Shown here: in pieces, positions 50,824 to 58,620 of the stretch
How positions within the stretch are numbered: the first letter of the stretch is position 1
How the letters are laid out: the number at the start of each line of letters is the position of its first letter
Source: DALYJJ01 sp033763935
Lineage (GTDB): Bacteria > Acidobacteriota > Terriglobia > Bryobacterales > Bryobacteraceae
Assembly: GCA_033763935.1 (NCBI GenBank)
Contig: JANRJO010000107.1
Coordinates: forward strand, 1-64,000
Direction: 5' to 3'
Length of the DNA stretch: 64,000 nucleotides
Notes under the pieces: model-generated
What the model was told of the DNA's origin: nothing
Databases searched by the model: none
Seen by the model: the letters and a program-made list of their open reading frames with translations, nothing else
Position numbers and translations under genes: made by a program

Positions 50824-51015
50824 ATGAACTTGATCCTCGCCGTACTCCTCGTGGCCTTCGTGGGGATCGCGTTGACGTTCGCTTCCGGGTTGGAAGTACC
50901 CGGCTGGACTGTTGCGTTGCCGGTTCTGGCGATTCCACTTACGATGGCGGTTGGGGTGCGAAGGCAGGCGCGGCCGGAAGGGACGCGGGGGACTGCCCGC
51001 GCGGCCAGCGCCTGA
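50824..51015 (+). CDS. possible small two-helix membrane protein
   Basis: The 63-residue frame starts MNLILAVLLVAFVGIALTFA and continues LEVPGWTVALPVLAIPLTMA, giving two hydrophobic segments followed by a basic tail. Codon use resembles the downstream AraC operon. No ribosome site or family can be named, so this is a weak call. Confidence 0.3.
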   Translation: MNLILAVLLVAFVGIALTFASGLEVPGWTVALPVLAIPLTMAVGVRRQARPEGTRGTARAASA

Positions 51016-51388
51016 GCCGAACGCAGGGCATCGTAGTCGTCGGAGGGTTGTTCAGGCCGTGCCCGCCACCACCACCCTGATCGCGCAAGACGGTACCGAG
51101 ACTTCCGCGCCTGGCCGCGAATTCTCAGATCCCAGCAAGCCACTGAATCTCGTGAAAGAGCGCTGTGGTAGCCAGCGGCGGACGGATTGTGGACGTTCGA
51201 AACGCCTGCACGACGGGGAGGCGGTCTCACAAGTGGCCTGGCAGTATTCCACGGTCAACACGCCTTTCCGACGGGTGGGTGGCCGGCCGCGAGGACGTTC
51301 CTGCGTGGGTTCGCCTCTCATCGGAGTTGTCGACAGGATTCGGAAGCCTGAAACAGGGAGTCCACGATTAGCCCGTGCAGCGGTTTGC

Positions 51389-51394
51389 TAGGCT
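51389..51394 (+). promoter_or_regulatory. -10-like box upstream of AraC gene
   Basis: TAGGCT lies 6 nt before the ATG at 51401, with no Shine-Dalgarno site between them. Confidence 0.3.
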
Positions 51395-51400
51395 CTGGAA

Positions 51401-52276
51401 ATGGGCCAGGGGGAGGGCGTTCGGCTGCAGACACTGCGATTCGAATCGCCGGCGGGCCCCTGGAGTTTACATCTATGGACTCCGGCTGCCGACCTTCGCG
51501 AGCACGTTGCCGGCCTGTGGGCCACCGAAGCCCGCACGGTCGCTTTCCGTGAGCGCGTGCTGCCCCGCCAGTCCGTCGAGCTGATGATCAACTTCGGCGG
51601 ACCCCAGCACCTGCACTTGCACGAGGCTGCGCACGCCACGCGCATCTTCCGACGCTCGTGGGTGTCCGGCCTGCAAACCGCGTGCCTGGAGATCGAGAGT
51701 CCCACTGCCGCTCAGTTGATTGCCGCCAGTCTTCACCCCGCCCATGCCGGACCGTTGTTGGGCATCGCAGGTGGTGAACTCACCGGTCGCGTGGTCGCCT
51801 TGGACGAAGTAATCGCGCGCGAAGCCGACGTGCTCGCCTCCCGCCTGGAAGAAAGTCCTTCGGTGGCCGGACGATTCCTGTTGTTTGAGGATTTCCTGCG
51901 CAGCCGCGTTCGCTGTGGCCGTTGGGGTGCGCACCCCGCGGTCAGCCGGGCCGTTTCGCGCCTATTGGCCTCCGGAGGACAAGTCGCCATCCGGGCCGTC
52001 GCGGAGGAGATAGGTTGTAGTCCCCGCTACCTCGAACTGCGCGTGCGCGAGGAAACCGGTCTCTCCCCGAAACAACTGGCGCGCCTGATCCGGTTCTCTC
52101 GCTGCGTTGAACAGGTTCGCGCCGCGGCGACCGTTGACTGGGGTCGCATCGCCCACTCGTGCGGCTACTTTGACCAGTCACACTTCAATCGCGACTTCCG
52201 CCGGTTTGCCGGTGTTTCTCCAACCGGTTTCCTGGCCGCGCGCGAGGGCAGTTCCCAGGGGATGATCCTTGAATGA
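51401..52276 (+). CDS. AraC-family transcription regulator
   Basis: The 291-residue protein has an N-terminal sensor region of the DUF6597 type (FRERVLPRQSVELMINFGGP; RRSWVSGLQTACLEIESPTA) and a C-terminal double HTH. HTH1 spans VAIRAVAEEIGCSPRYLEL and HTH2 spans IAHSCGYFDQSHFNRDFRRF, the latter matching the classic AraC signature. It heads an operon with an SRPBCC protein and a WD40 protein, overlapping the former by four bases (ATGA), so it probably controls them. Codon use favours C-ending codons more than the surrounding genes. Confidence 0.9.
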   Translation: MGQGEGVRLQTLRFESPAGPWSLHLWTPAADLREHVAGLWATEARTVAFRERVLPRQSVELMINFGGPQHLHLHEAAHATRIFRRSWVSGLQTACLEIESPTAAQLIAASLHPAHAGPLLGIAGGELTGRVVALDEVIAREADVLASRLEESPSVAGRFLLFEDFLRSRVRCGRWGAHPAVSRAVSRLLASGGQVAIRAVAEEIGCSPRYLELRVREETGLSPKQLARLIRFSRCVEQVRAAATVDWGRIAHSCGYFDQSHFNRDFRRFAGVSPTGFLAAREGSSQGMILE

Positions 52277-52941
52277 GTTCGTATTTGTCCAAGCCCTGCA
52301 CCGGGGCGCGGCTTAGGATAGCTCAGAGGACAACCGTGAAGGTAAGCTATAACCCCGATCAGGAAATCAACTCCGCCGCCGCTCAGATCGCAACAGGTCT
52401 GCCGTTCGAGGCGTGGTTTTCCGACCTCGACGCCAAAGGCGGTGTCGCACTGGGACGTAAGGCGATCACCGACTACCTGTTGCGAGAGCGGCAAGTCGAT
52501 GGCTGGTGGGCGACCACGCTGGCGGTGGAGTACGAGAAGGCTCGAGGGGCCCTCGAAAAGGATTCGTCGATCCGGGGCTACAACATCTGCGTCACCAAGT
52601 CCGTCGGCGCGTCTCCAGGGGAGATCTTCGAGGCTTTGCTCGATATCGCATCGTGGATGGGCGCCAAGGCGAGGTTCGACCTAGCGGAAGGCGGTGCTTT
52701 CGACGACGGTGACGGGCATCATGGCGTGTTCAAGCGCCTCGCTCCCGCCAAGATGATGAAGTTCACCTGGGCCGGCGCCGGGCACCAGGCTGTCGAGGAA
52801 GTCGAAGTCAAACTCACGGTCTCCGGGTCGAAGACCTCCATCGTTCTCAACCACACTCGCCTGCCCGACCGTGCCGCCGCCGACGGAATGCGCCGCGCGT
52901 GGGCCGAGGTCCTCGACATCATCAAGGAGAAGGTCGCGTGA
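52273..52941 (+). CDS. DUF4287-like plus SRPBCC (AHSA1-type) protein
   Basis: The 222-residue protein has an N-terminal helical domain of the DUF4287 kind (ATGLPFEAWFSDLDAKGGVA; QVDGWWATTLAVEYEKARGA). A START/SRPBCC domain follows (VTKSVGASPGEIFEALLDIA; MMKFTWAGAGHQAVEEVEVK; SKTSIVLNHTRLPDRAAADG). Proteins with this pairing bind hydrophobic ligands and are often next to AraC or ArsR regulators. The ATG overlaps the AraC stop and the stop overlaps the next start (GTGA). The ligand is unknown. Confidence 0.85.
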   Translation: MSSYLSKPCTGARLRIAQRTTVKVSYNPDQEINSAAAQIATGLPFEAWFSDLDAKGGVALGRKAITDYLLRERQVDGWWATTLAVEYEKARGALEKDSSIRGYNICVTKSVGASPGEIFEALLDIASWMGAKARFDLAEGGAFDDGDGHHGVFKRLAPAKMMKFTWAGAGHQAVEEVEVKLTVSGSKTSIVLNHTRLPDRAAADGMRRAWAEVLDIIKEKVA

Positions 52942-54950
52942 GGTTGGCCGCCTTAGCACTGGTTCTGGCCGGCAGCATTTCGGCTCAGACGGAGACCTGG
53001 CAGCTTTACCGTGCATCCGTCGCCGCGGCCAACGGATTCCTGCGTCTCCATGAGACGTCCGAGGCGCGGCGCTGGCTGGCCAATGCTCCGCCGGCCCATC
53101 GCGGCTGGGAATGGCGATACCTCAATGCTCTGGCGAATCAGAGCCTGTTTGAAGTCCAGGCGCACGATGCACCTATCACGGGGTTGGCCGCCAGCCCCGA
53201 TGGTCAACTGCTGGCCACCACCTCCGGCGACAAGACCGTCAGATTGTGGAGCGCGAAGACTGGCGCCGCGGTGGCGACACTTGCCGGCCATACGGCATCC
53301 ACATGGTCGCCTGCATTTCGCCGGGGAGGGATCCACCTGGCTTCCATGGGCTCAGATGGCGCTGTCCGTGTCTGGTCCGACACGGAAGCCAGCCCGGTGC
53401 GTGTGTACGAAAAGCTGGGCAACGGTATGGGCGCGGTGGCCTGGAGTCCCGATGGTTCGCTGCTCGCCGCCGCCACGTGGACATTCGTCCCGGGTACCGG
53501 CGTCAAGGGTTGGATCCATTTGTGGGACTACGAAAGGGACCTTCTGCTGTGGAAAGCTGAATACGGGGTGAAGCCCATTGTGTCGCTTGCATTCCACCCC
53601 GCCGGACGTCATTTTGCGGCCGGGACTTGGGATGGCTGGATTGGGATCTTTGCCGTGGACGGCGAAGGGAAACCCGTGGCCGAACACAAGTCCGATGCAC
53701 GGAAGGGAACATATCCGGCCCTCCAGTGCGTGGCTTACGCTCCCGACGGGAAGACGCTCGCCGCCGCGACCAAAGACAACCTGGTGCGCCTGTTCGACTC
53801 GCGCGATGCGAGGTTGTTGCGGGAGTTCTCTGGCCATTCCCGCTGGGCGAACGCTGTTGCTTTTGGGCCGAATGGCGCCTGGATGGCCAGTGCGTCCTCT
53901 GATGAGACATTGCGGTTCTGGAACCCATTCACCGGCGAAGAGGTGCGCGTGCTGCACGGCCACACAGCCTCGGTGAATGGGGTAGCCTTAGCGGCCGACG
54001 GCAAATACCTGGTGACCGCCGCCGCCGACGGCACGCTGCGTTGGTGGGATAGCGAATGGGCCGATGACTCCCGCGATCTTTGGAAGCATTCTTCCGACGT
54101 CTACAGCTTGGGGTTCTCCCCCGATGGCCGTCGCGCCGCTTCCGCTGGATGGGGTGGCACGCTTGGGCTCTGGGACGAGGCTACGGGCCGGGAGATATGG
54201 CAGAAGCCCGTACACAAGCAGTCGGCCAACGCCGTGGCCTTCAGCCCCGATGGACGTCGTCTAGTGAGCGGCGGCAACGACGGCCGCCTTCTTCTCGTGG
54301 ACGCCTCCAACGGCGAAGTGCTTAGTACGTTGGAGGAAGTCCGTAACGGCCGCGCCGCCGGCGTTGCATGGAGCCCGGACGGCCGCACGGTCTTCTCTCC
54401 CTCTTCACGACCCTCCGGCAAACTCTGGGACCCGGCCTCCGGGAAGCTCCTTCATACCCTAACCGGTGGTACAGGCGAAATCTACAGCGGGGCATTCTCC
54501 CCGGACAGCCGATGGGTGGCAGTCGCTTGGACCGGTGGCGAAGGCGCGGTGTTCGACCGTGAGACAGGCGCCGTGGTCATCCGGCTCCCGCCGCAATCGG
54601 GCGGCGTTTACGCCGTGTCGTTTCACCCAACGGGAAAGTTACTTGCGACAGCAGGCGGGAATCGCAAGATTTTGCTGTGGGATCTACCCTCCGGCCGCCC
54701 TCTGCGGACCCTGGTGGGACACACAGAACTCATCTACGCCATTGACTTCACGCCCGACGGCTCGCGCCTTGCCTCCGGTTCAACAGACCAGACCGTTCGT
54801 ATCTGGCATGTCGAGACGGGTGATCACTTGCTCACGATCCCATTCCCGGTCCAGGTATACGGTGTGAAGTTCTCACCCGATGGTTCCCGATTGGCTACTT
54901 TGCCCATGAACGGAACCGTCCGTCTCCTCAGCGCTCCCGACCCCAAGTGA
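52938..54950 (+). CDS. exported WD40-repeat beta-propeller protein
   Basis: The 670-residue protein has a signal peptide (VRLAALALVLAGSISAQTET) and a linker with ARRWLANAPPAHRGWEWRYL, a motif I know from WD40 regions of bacterial Ser/Thr kinases. About twelve to fourteen WD40 repeats (SPDGQLLATTSGDKTVRLWS; TPDGSRLASGSTDQTVRIWH) fill the rest, enough for two propellers. It has no kinase domain. GTG 52938 overlaps the SRPBCC gene. The last 78 bp overlap the convergent rhamnosidase frame. Confidence 0.88.
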   Translation: MRLAALALVLAGSISAQTETWQLYRASVAAANGFLRLHETSEARRWLANAPPAHRGWEWRYLNALANQSLFEVQAHDAPITGLAASPDGQLLATTSGDKTVRLWSAKTGAAVATLAGHTASTWSPAFRRGGIHLASMGSDGAVRVWSDTEASPVRVYEKLGNGMGAVAWSPDGSLLAAATWTFVPGTGVKGWIHLWDYERDLLLWKAEYGVKPIVSLAFHPAGRHFAAGTWDGWIGIFAVDGEGKPVAEHKSDARKGTYPALQCVAYAPDGKTLAAATKDNLVRLFDSRDARLLREFSGHSRWANAVAFGPNGAWMASASSDETLRFWNPFTGEEVRVLHGHTASVNGVALAADGKYLVTAAADGTLRWWDSEWADDSRDLWKHSSDVYSLGFSPDGRRAASAGWGGTLGLWDEATGREIWQKPVHKQSANAVAFSPDGRRLVSGGNDGRLLLVDASNGEVLSTLEEVRNGRAAGVAWSPDGRTVFSPSSRPSGKLWDPASGKLLHTLTGGTGEIYSGAFSPDSRWVAVAWTGGEGAVFDRETGAVVIRLPPQSGGVYAVSFHPTGKLLATAGGNRKILLWDLPSGRPLRTLVGHTELIYAIDFTPDGSRLASGSTDQTVRIWHVETGDHLLTIPFPVQVYGVKFSPDGSRLATLPMNGTVRLLSAPDPK

Positions 54951-57398
54951 AGTCGAAACTTCCCGGTGAAGCGAACGGTGGGCAGGCACCGAAGGTCGAA
55001 CCGCGTCCACCACGGGGAGGAGCGTTGCCGGGCCGCCATCCCCAGAGCGTTTAAGCACCCCATGCTTTACGAAGCGATTGCGGCCTGGGGCGAGCTGGGT
55101 GCGGGTACCGTTCCAGGAGAACTCGCCGGTGACGCCCGCAGGGAGGTGGATCTCGGCTTCGAGATGAGCCGGGCCGGTGCGCTTTAGCGCAACTCGGATC
55201 TCGCCGGCGGGGTGGGGGACGCTGCCGGAGGCGTGGTCGAGCTTGCCGAGGTGTGGAGTGACGGTGACGCGTTTGAAGCCGGGGGCGGCGGAGTCGACGC
55301 CGAGGATGGTGCGGTAGAGTTCGATGTTCGGGCTGGCGCCCCAGGCGTGGCAGTCGGAGCGGGTGGGGTCGGCTTTTTCGGCCCAGGTGGTGAGGCCGCG
55401 GGAGAGCATGGTGCGCCATTCATCGAGTAAGTCGAGGTATTGGTCGCCGAGGCCGGCTTCGATGGCGGCGCGATTCAGGTAGTAGCGGAAGTAGATGCTG
55501 GCGGGGGCGAGCGTGGTATCGGCGACGGTACGCTCCATGAGGGCCCGAGCTGCTTCGCCTTTGGTGAGGCCGGCGAGGACGGCGAGAGCGTTGGCGTGTT
55601 GGGAGAACTTCTGTTTTGCGGGGGTGTCGGCGTAGAGCTTTCGCGTCTCGTCCCAGTAGAGCTTGGGGATGAGGGCGGTGAGGCGCTCGGCGCGGGCGGC
55701 GTACTCGGCGGCGTGGGCCTTGGAGCCGAGGGCAGCCTCCATGCGTGCGGCCCACTGATAGGCGAGCAGCAGCTGCAGGTCGTGCGGGGCTGAGGAGCCG
55801 TCCTGCTCGGCGGGCGGCATGCCATTGGGCCATTGGTTGACCCAGTCGACGTACGGCCACCAGGGGAGCGGGCCGAGGGAGCCGTTGGGTTTCTGCAGGG
55901 AGCCGAAGAAGGTCAGCACGGCCCGCGCGCCTGGGAGCATCTCCTTCACGAAGGCCTCGTCGGGCTGGTACATCCAGTAGTCGTGCAGCATGCCGATCCA
56001 CCAGAGGGAGAAGCCGGGGATGTACTGCTGGAGGGCGGAGGGGGCGCGGCTGTAGGTAGCGCCTTCGGGCGTGCGCGAGGAGTTCACCTGCTCGATAGCA
56101 TTGCGGGCGAGGCGGCCGTCGGCGGTTTCGAAGAACGTGGCGAGGGCTTGAATGCGGGTGTCGCCGACGTACTGAAGCTGCTCGTAGTAGGGCGTGTCCA
56201 TGTAGGTTTCATGGGTGCAGAGGCGAAGGGTGCGCCAGCCGACGTCGAGCATGCGGCGGAGTTCTTCGGGTGCGGCGTCAAAGGATGCTTTGCGGACCCA
56301 GGGGTAGCCGGTAGCGGCGGCGGCGAGGGAATCGACGGTGACGGGGGCGGCGGCGGTTTCGACGGAGAGTTGCAGGTAGCGCCAGGTGCGCCACCAGAGG
56401 GGGCGATAGACGCGGCGGGGTGCGCCGTCGGGGAGGATGGTGTCCTTCGCGCCGACGAAGATCTTGCCTTCGATCTCGTCGCGGTTGCCCTTGGCGCGGG
56501 TTTTGGGGTCGAAGAGTGCCTCGGCGTAGCCCAGGCGAAGGGTGGCGCCGGCGCCGCCGGAGAGCGTGAGCTCGGGGTAGCCGGCGGTATTCACCGACTG
56601 GTCGAGGAGGAAGGTGGCTTTCGTGTTGGGGGGCACGGTGACGGGCAGGGCCGCGGCATGGATGCCTTCGGCGCGGCGCAGGCGGGGGGCCTCGACGGGA
56701 CGTTCTTCCATGAGCGGGATGGGGCGGGGGACGAGCATGTGGCGGCTGTGGGCGTCGCGGGCGGGGCGAGGGGCTCCGGTGTCGAGGGGGACGGACTTCG
56801 GCCAAGAGGAATCGTCGAAAGCGGGCTGCTCCCAGCCCCAGGGGTAGCGGGCGGCGTCGAAGCGTTCGGCGGGGCCGGCGACGTAGTAGCCGCGGAGTTC
56901 CGCGTGGGTGACGACGACGGGCGAGTAGGCTTCATTGCGGAGGGTGCGCCAGTCGGGACCGGTGTTGGCGACCTTCTCGAGGGCGCCGTCGCCCTGGAGG
57001 AGGAAGCCGACGCGGTAGGAGATCTGGGCGATGGGCGTGTGTTCGCCAAAGTGCCAGACGACGGCGGCGAGGACGTTGCGGCCTGAGGTGAGGTAGGGCG
57101 CGAGGTCTACCGACTCGTATCGCCAGTGGAAGAGGTCGCCGCGAGCGGGGCCGGAGACGACGCGCCGGCCGTTCACGAAAAGCTGATAGCGTTGATCGGC
57201 GGTGAGGTGGACGAGGAAGCGCTCCGGCTTGCGCTCCAGATCGAAGGAACGCCGGAAGTGGTAGACGCCGTAGTCAAAGGGAGAGCCGGAGGCGGGGGCG
57301 ATCCAGCGTGCCTGCCAGGCTTTGGACAGCAGGTCGGGGTTGCCCGCGGATTGGGCGGCGGCAGGCAGGAAGAGGATGAGAAGGATGAGGAATAACAT
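54873..57398 (-). CDS. GH78 alpha-L-rhamnosidase, secreted, with non-homologous C-terminal read-through tail
   Basis: The 841-residue protein has a signal peptide (MLFLILLILFLPAAAQSAGN). Beta-sandwich domains and an (alpha/alpha)6 barrel follow. GH78 motifs include THETYMDTPYYEQLQYVGDT (catalytic acid region near 385-405), WWPYVDWVNQWPNG and ADPTRSDCHAWGASPNIELY. The natural end seems to be near GRNRF (about residue 775). The following 65 residues are low-complexity, overlap the convergent WD40 gene by 78 bp and match no domain. In the +1 frame a TAA occurs at once after GRNRF, so a single-base indel probably destroyed the true stop. ATG 57398 has TATAGT 8 nt upstream. Confidence 0.88.
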   Translation of the reverse strand: MLFLILLILFLPAAAQSAGNPDLLSKAWQARWIAPASGSPFDYGVYHFRRSFDLERKPERFLVHLTADQRYQLFVNGRRVVSGPARGDLFHWRYESVDLAPYLTSGRNVLAAVVWHFGEHTPIAQISYRVGFLLQGDGALEKVANTGPDWRTLRNEAYSPVVVTHAELRGYYVAGPAERFDAARYPWGWEQPAFDDSSWPKSVPLDTGAPRPARDAHSRHMLVPRPIPLMEERPVEAPRLRRAEGIHAAALPVTVPPNTKATFLLDQSVNTAGYPELTLSGGAGATLRLGYAEALFDPKTRAKGNRDEIEGKIFVGAKDTILPDGAPRRVYRPLWWRTWRYLQLSVETAAAPVTVDSLAAAATGYPWVRKASFDAAPEELRRMLDVGWRTLRLCTHETYMDTPYYEQLQYVGDTRIQALATFFETADGRLARNAIEQVNSSRTPEGATYSRAPSALQQYIPGFSLWWIGMLHDYWMYQPDEAFVKEMLPGARAVLTFFGSLQKPNGSLGPLPWWPYVDWVNQWPNGMPPAEQDGSSAPHDLQLLLAYQWAARMEAALGSKAHAAEYAARAERLTALIPKLYWDETRKLYADTPAKQKFSQHANALAVLAGLTKGEAARALMERTVADTTLAPASIYFRYYLNRAAIEAGLGDQYLDLLDEWRTMLSRGLTTWAEKADPTRSDCHAWGASPNIELYRTILGVDSAAPGFKRVTVTPHLGKLDHASGSVPHPAGEIRVALKRTGPAHLEAEIHLPAGVTGEFSWNGTRTQLAPGRNRFVKHGVLKRSGDGGPATLLPVVDAVRPSVPAHRSLHREVSTSLGVGSAEETDGSVHGQSSQSGTIG

Positions 57399-57406
57399 CG
57401 GCCGCT

Positions 57407-57412
57407 ACTATA
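57407..57412 (-). promoter_or_regulatory. -10-like box upstream of rhamnosidase gene
   Basis: TATAGT on the minus strand is 8 nt before the ATG at 57398, with no ribosome site. Confidence 0.4.
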
Positions 57413-57451
57413 TCCAACCTTTCGCGCCGGCGTTCCGTCGAAAGGGGTGAA

Positions 57452-58003
57452 TTGACGGTGAGCGTGCCGATCGCCGGGAAACCGGCAGCGTTTGCTGGGG
57501 ACGACGAACTGCTGGCGGCGTGCCGGCGGGGCGACGTGCGCGCGTACGAGCAGCTCTACGCATCGCATGCGGGGCGGCTGAAGAGCATCGCTCTACACAT
57601 GTTGGGGAACCGGCAGGATGCCGAGGACGCGGTTCAGGAGACGTTTTTGAAGGTCTTTCGCGGCGTGAACGGGTTTCAGGGTCAGTCGGCGATTGGTACA
57701 TGGATGTGCCGGATCCTGATTAACACCTGTTACGACGCGCTGAGGAAGCCGAGGCCCGATGGCGAGAACGTGACTGTGGACCTGGTGTCGAAGGCGCCGA
57801 GCGCGCCGCTGCGAGTGGCGCTCGATTCGGCATTGAAGAAGGTGAGCCCGAACTACCGGATGGTGTTCTGGCTGTTCGAAGTGGAAGGGTACCGGCACTC
57901 GGAGGTAGCGCAGATCTTGCAGGTGCCGGAGGGGACGTCGAAGGCGTGGCTGTTTGAGGCGAAGCGGGAGCTGAGGCGGTTGTTGACGGAGGGCGGGCAG
58001 TGA
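57452..58003 (+). CDS. ECF-type RNA polymerase sigma factor
   Basis: The 183-residue protein has sigma region 2 (RRGDVRAYEQLYASHAGRLK; NRQDAEDAVQETFLKVFRGV; TWMCRILINTCYDALRKPRP) and region 4 (LFEVEGYRHSEVAQILQVPE; GTSKAWLFEAKRELRRLL). It lacks region 3, as expected for ECF factors. TTG 57452 or GTG 57458 may be the start. Its stop overlaps the next start (GTGA), and the next product is a zinc-finger anti-sigma factor, so the pair forms a regulatory module. Confidence 0.93.
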   Translation: MTVSVPIAGKPAAFAGDDELLAACRRGDVRAYEQLYASHAGRLKSIALHMLGNRQDAEDAVQETFLKVFRGVNGFQGQSAIGTWMCRILINTCYDALRKPRPDGENVTVDLVSKAPSAPLRVALDSALKKVSPNYRMVFWLFEVEGYRHSEVAQILQVPEGTSKAWLFEAKRELRRLLTEGGQ

Positions 58004-58620
58004 GGATCGAATGCAAGGACTTCGACCGGGCGGTGCAATCGCCCGAACTGCTGCCGGACTTGCGGGCGCATGCGAAGGAGTGTGAGCGGTGCCGGCGGGA
58101 GCTCTACCTGTGGACGGAGCTTTCGAATGCGGCGCGGGAGCTGCACGCGGAGTGGGAGAGTCCCACGCTGTGGCCGAAGATCGAGGTGGCGTTGAAAGCG
58201 GAGCCGAGGCGCCGGCGGGCGATGCCGGTGTGGCGGCTGGCCGCGGCGGCAGCGGTTCTGGTAGCGGTGTTCGGGGTCTGGCGGTGGCAGGGGGCGGGCG
58301 GCGGCGAGCCGTCGTCGCGGGCGAGCCGCGACCTGTTAACGGAGCAGGCGCTGCGGGAGCTGGAGGTGGCGGAGGTGGCGTATGCGCGGTCGATCGAGAA
58401 GCTGGCGCTGCTGGCGGAGGCCGATTTGAAGCGCGACCCGTCGCCGCTGGCGGCGAATTACCGCGAGAAGCTGGTGCTGCTGGATTCGGCGATCGCCGAG
58501 ATCAAGAGCAACGTGGAACGGAATCAGTACAACGCGCACTTGCGCACGGAACTGGCGTCGCTGTACCGGGAGAAGCAGGCGACGCTTCAGGAGTGGCTAC
58601 GAAATGCGAATCGGAATTAG
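58000..58620 (+). CDS. zinc-binding anti-sigma factor, single-pass membrane protein
   Basis: The 206-residue protein has an N-terminal zinc motif HAKECERCRREL, typical of ZAS anti-sigma domains that hold the ECF factor. One transmembrane helix (WRLAAAAAVLVAVFGVWRW, about 75-93) and an external helical domain (LREIEVAEVAYARS-like region and NVERNQYNAHLRTELASLYR) follow. The GTG overlaps the sigma gene, and the last codons overlap the next gene by 17 bp. Release of the sigma factor probably follows an envelope signal. Confidence 0.85.
   Translation: MRIECKDFDRAVQSPELLPDLRAHAKECERCRRELYLWTELSNAARELHAEWESPTLWPKIEVALKAEPRRRRAMPVWRLAAAAAVLVAVFGVWRWQGAGGGEPSSRASRDLLTEQALRELEVAEVAYARSIEKLALLAEADLKRDPSPLAANYREKLVLLDSAIAEIKSNVERNQYNAHLRTELASLYREKQATLQEWLRNANRN

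Larger units (their letters stand above)
50474..51400. other. 927-bp stretch without a convincing gene
   Basis: Two short plus-strand frames encode hydrophobic peptides. GTG 50569 to TAA 50709 gives 46 residues with one helix (LSVWAIFGAWGCLLAYLVAE). ATG 50824 to 51015 gives 63 residues with two helices (MNLILAVLLVAFVGIALTFA). They might be remnants of a membrane protein gene, but no homologous pattern joins them. The rest holds overlapping low-complexity frames on both strands that look like shadows. The stretch precedes the AraC operon, and its last bases carry that operon's promoter-like box. Confidence 0.4.

Noticed and set aside
51052..51321. Minus-strand frame of 89 residues before the AraC gene
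   Set aside because: It is Arg/Pro-rich with no start signal and overlaps equally poor frames on the other strand.
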